DNA of 5,520 nucleotides, taken from positions 1 to 5,520 of the forward strand of contig RGYX01000077.1 of NCBI GenBank assembly GCA_010031845.1, read 5' to 3'. The notes below the pieces were generated by a model. The model did not search any database. It was given only the letters and a program-made list of their open reading frames with translations, and was not told where the DNA came from. Position 1 is the first letter of the stretch; every line of letters starts with the position of its first letter. The stretch is from Verrucomicrobiota bacterium (GTDB lineage: Bacteria; Verrucomicrobiota; Verrucomicrobiia; Methylacidiphilales; Verrucolacustridaceae). Position numbers and translations under genes: made by a program. Shown piece by piece: positions 5,193 to 5,520 of this stretch.

Positions 5193-5520
5193 TTAACTCC
5201 TCCCCCGGGGTTGCCACCGGCTTTTTTGCGAAATTTCCTCCCAAAGTTTTCTCTCCCCGGAATCCACTTGGGCCGGCACCTGCACCTGCAAGACGGCATA
5301 GAGATCCCCACGTCCCCCATCTTCCCGCGGCAGTCCCTGCCCGCGCAATCTCAGTTTCTTCCCGCCTACCGATCCAGAGGGAATCTTCAACATCACCTCC
5401 CCTTCCAATGTCCTTACCGAAACGCTTGCCCCCAACACCGCCTCCCAGGGCGCTACCTCCAAATCCGCCACCAAATCTGATCCCTCCACCCGTAAGTCCG
5501 GGTGCCTGGCCATCCGCACC
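5193..5520 (-). CDS. cbpA: CbpA/DnaJ-type co-chaperone, C-terminal part (5' end outside window)
   Basis: The frame is open from the right edge of the window to TAA 5195-5193. About 109 residues are visible, all from the C-terminal substrate-binding domain II of a J-domain protein: HPDLRVEGSDLVADLEVAP, W-E-A-V-L-G, VRTLEGEVMLKIPSGS, KLRLRGQGLP, GDLYAVLQVQVP. This last pattern is the DnaJ C-terminal signature. The J domain and any zinc-finger or Gly/Phe region lie outside the window, so class II (CbpA, no zinc finger) is inferred from the following cbpM gene. A GTG codon at 5519 is merely an internal valine and not a start, since the family continues upstream with J domain and linker. The protein delivers non-native substrates to DnaK and stimulates its ATPase. 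It would be the first gene visible in the five-gene operon. Confidence 0.85.
   Translation of the reverse strand, partial: VRMARHPDLRVEGSDLVADLEVAPWEAVLGASVSVRTLEGEVMLKIPSGSVGGKKLRLRGQGLPREDGGRGDLYAVLQVQVPAQVDSGERKLWEEISQKSRWQPRGRS
5197..5201 (-). promoter_or_regulatory. strong ribosome binding site of cbpM
   Basis: AGGAG, inside a longer purine run (GGGGGAGGAG), lies within the last codons of cbpA, seven bases before the cbpM ATG at 5189. It is the best Shine-Dalgarno in the window and fixes the cbpM start. It suggests CbpM is made at least as efficiently as its partner. Confidence 0.65.

Overview
The window looks like bacterial chromosome, most likely Verrucomicrobiota or a close PVC relative. 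This rests mainly on the DUF5069 protein, a family I know chiefly from that phylum, and on moderately high GC with weak Shine-Dalgarno use. The taxon is an inference. I see no mobile element, CRISPR array, tRNA or rRNA.

Left end (1-730): the last 44 codons of a plus-strand membrane protein resemble the C terminus of Brp/Blh beta-carotene 15,15'-dioxygenases, which make retinal. A 78-bp AT-rich spacer with mutually exclusive hairpins follows, then a small TPR protein starting with GTG (215-712).

Centre-left (730-2681): on the minus strand, a GAF plus PP2C/SpoIIE (RsbU-like) phosphatase (969-2240) is followed by an 80-residue protein of unknown function (730-972) through a GTGA start/stop overlap. 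Divergent from the phosphatase, across a 63-bp spacer, is a single-domain cupin (2304-2681).

Right half (2733-5520): five minus-strand genes are packed tightly enough to be one operon. In transcription order they are the C-terminal part of a CbpA-type DnaJ co-chaperone (running off the window), its MerR-like modulator CbpM, a DUF5069 protein overlapping CbpM by ATGA, a secreted SYLF/Ysc84 protein, and a membrane-anchored coiled-coil OmpA-domain protein. The first two are a known chaperone pair. The last two are envelope proteins, so the operon may link protein quality control with envelope maintenance; that is inference.

The most useful leads are the Brp/Blh tail (is a rhodopsin gene next door?), the uncharacterised 80-residue partner of the phosphatase, the addition of DUF5069 and envelope genes to cbpA-cbpM, and a G9 tract in the membrane anchor of the OmpA-like gene. 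Nothing here proves a wholly new system.
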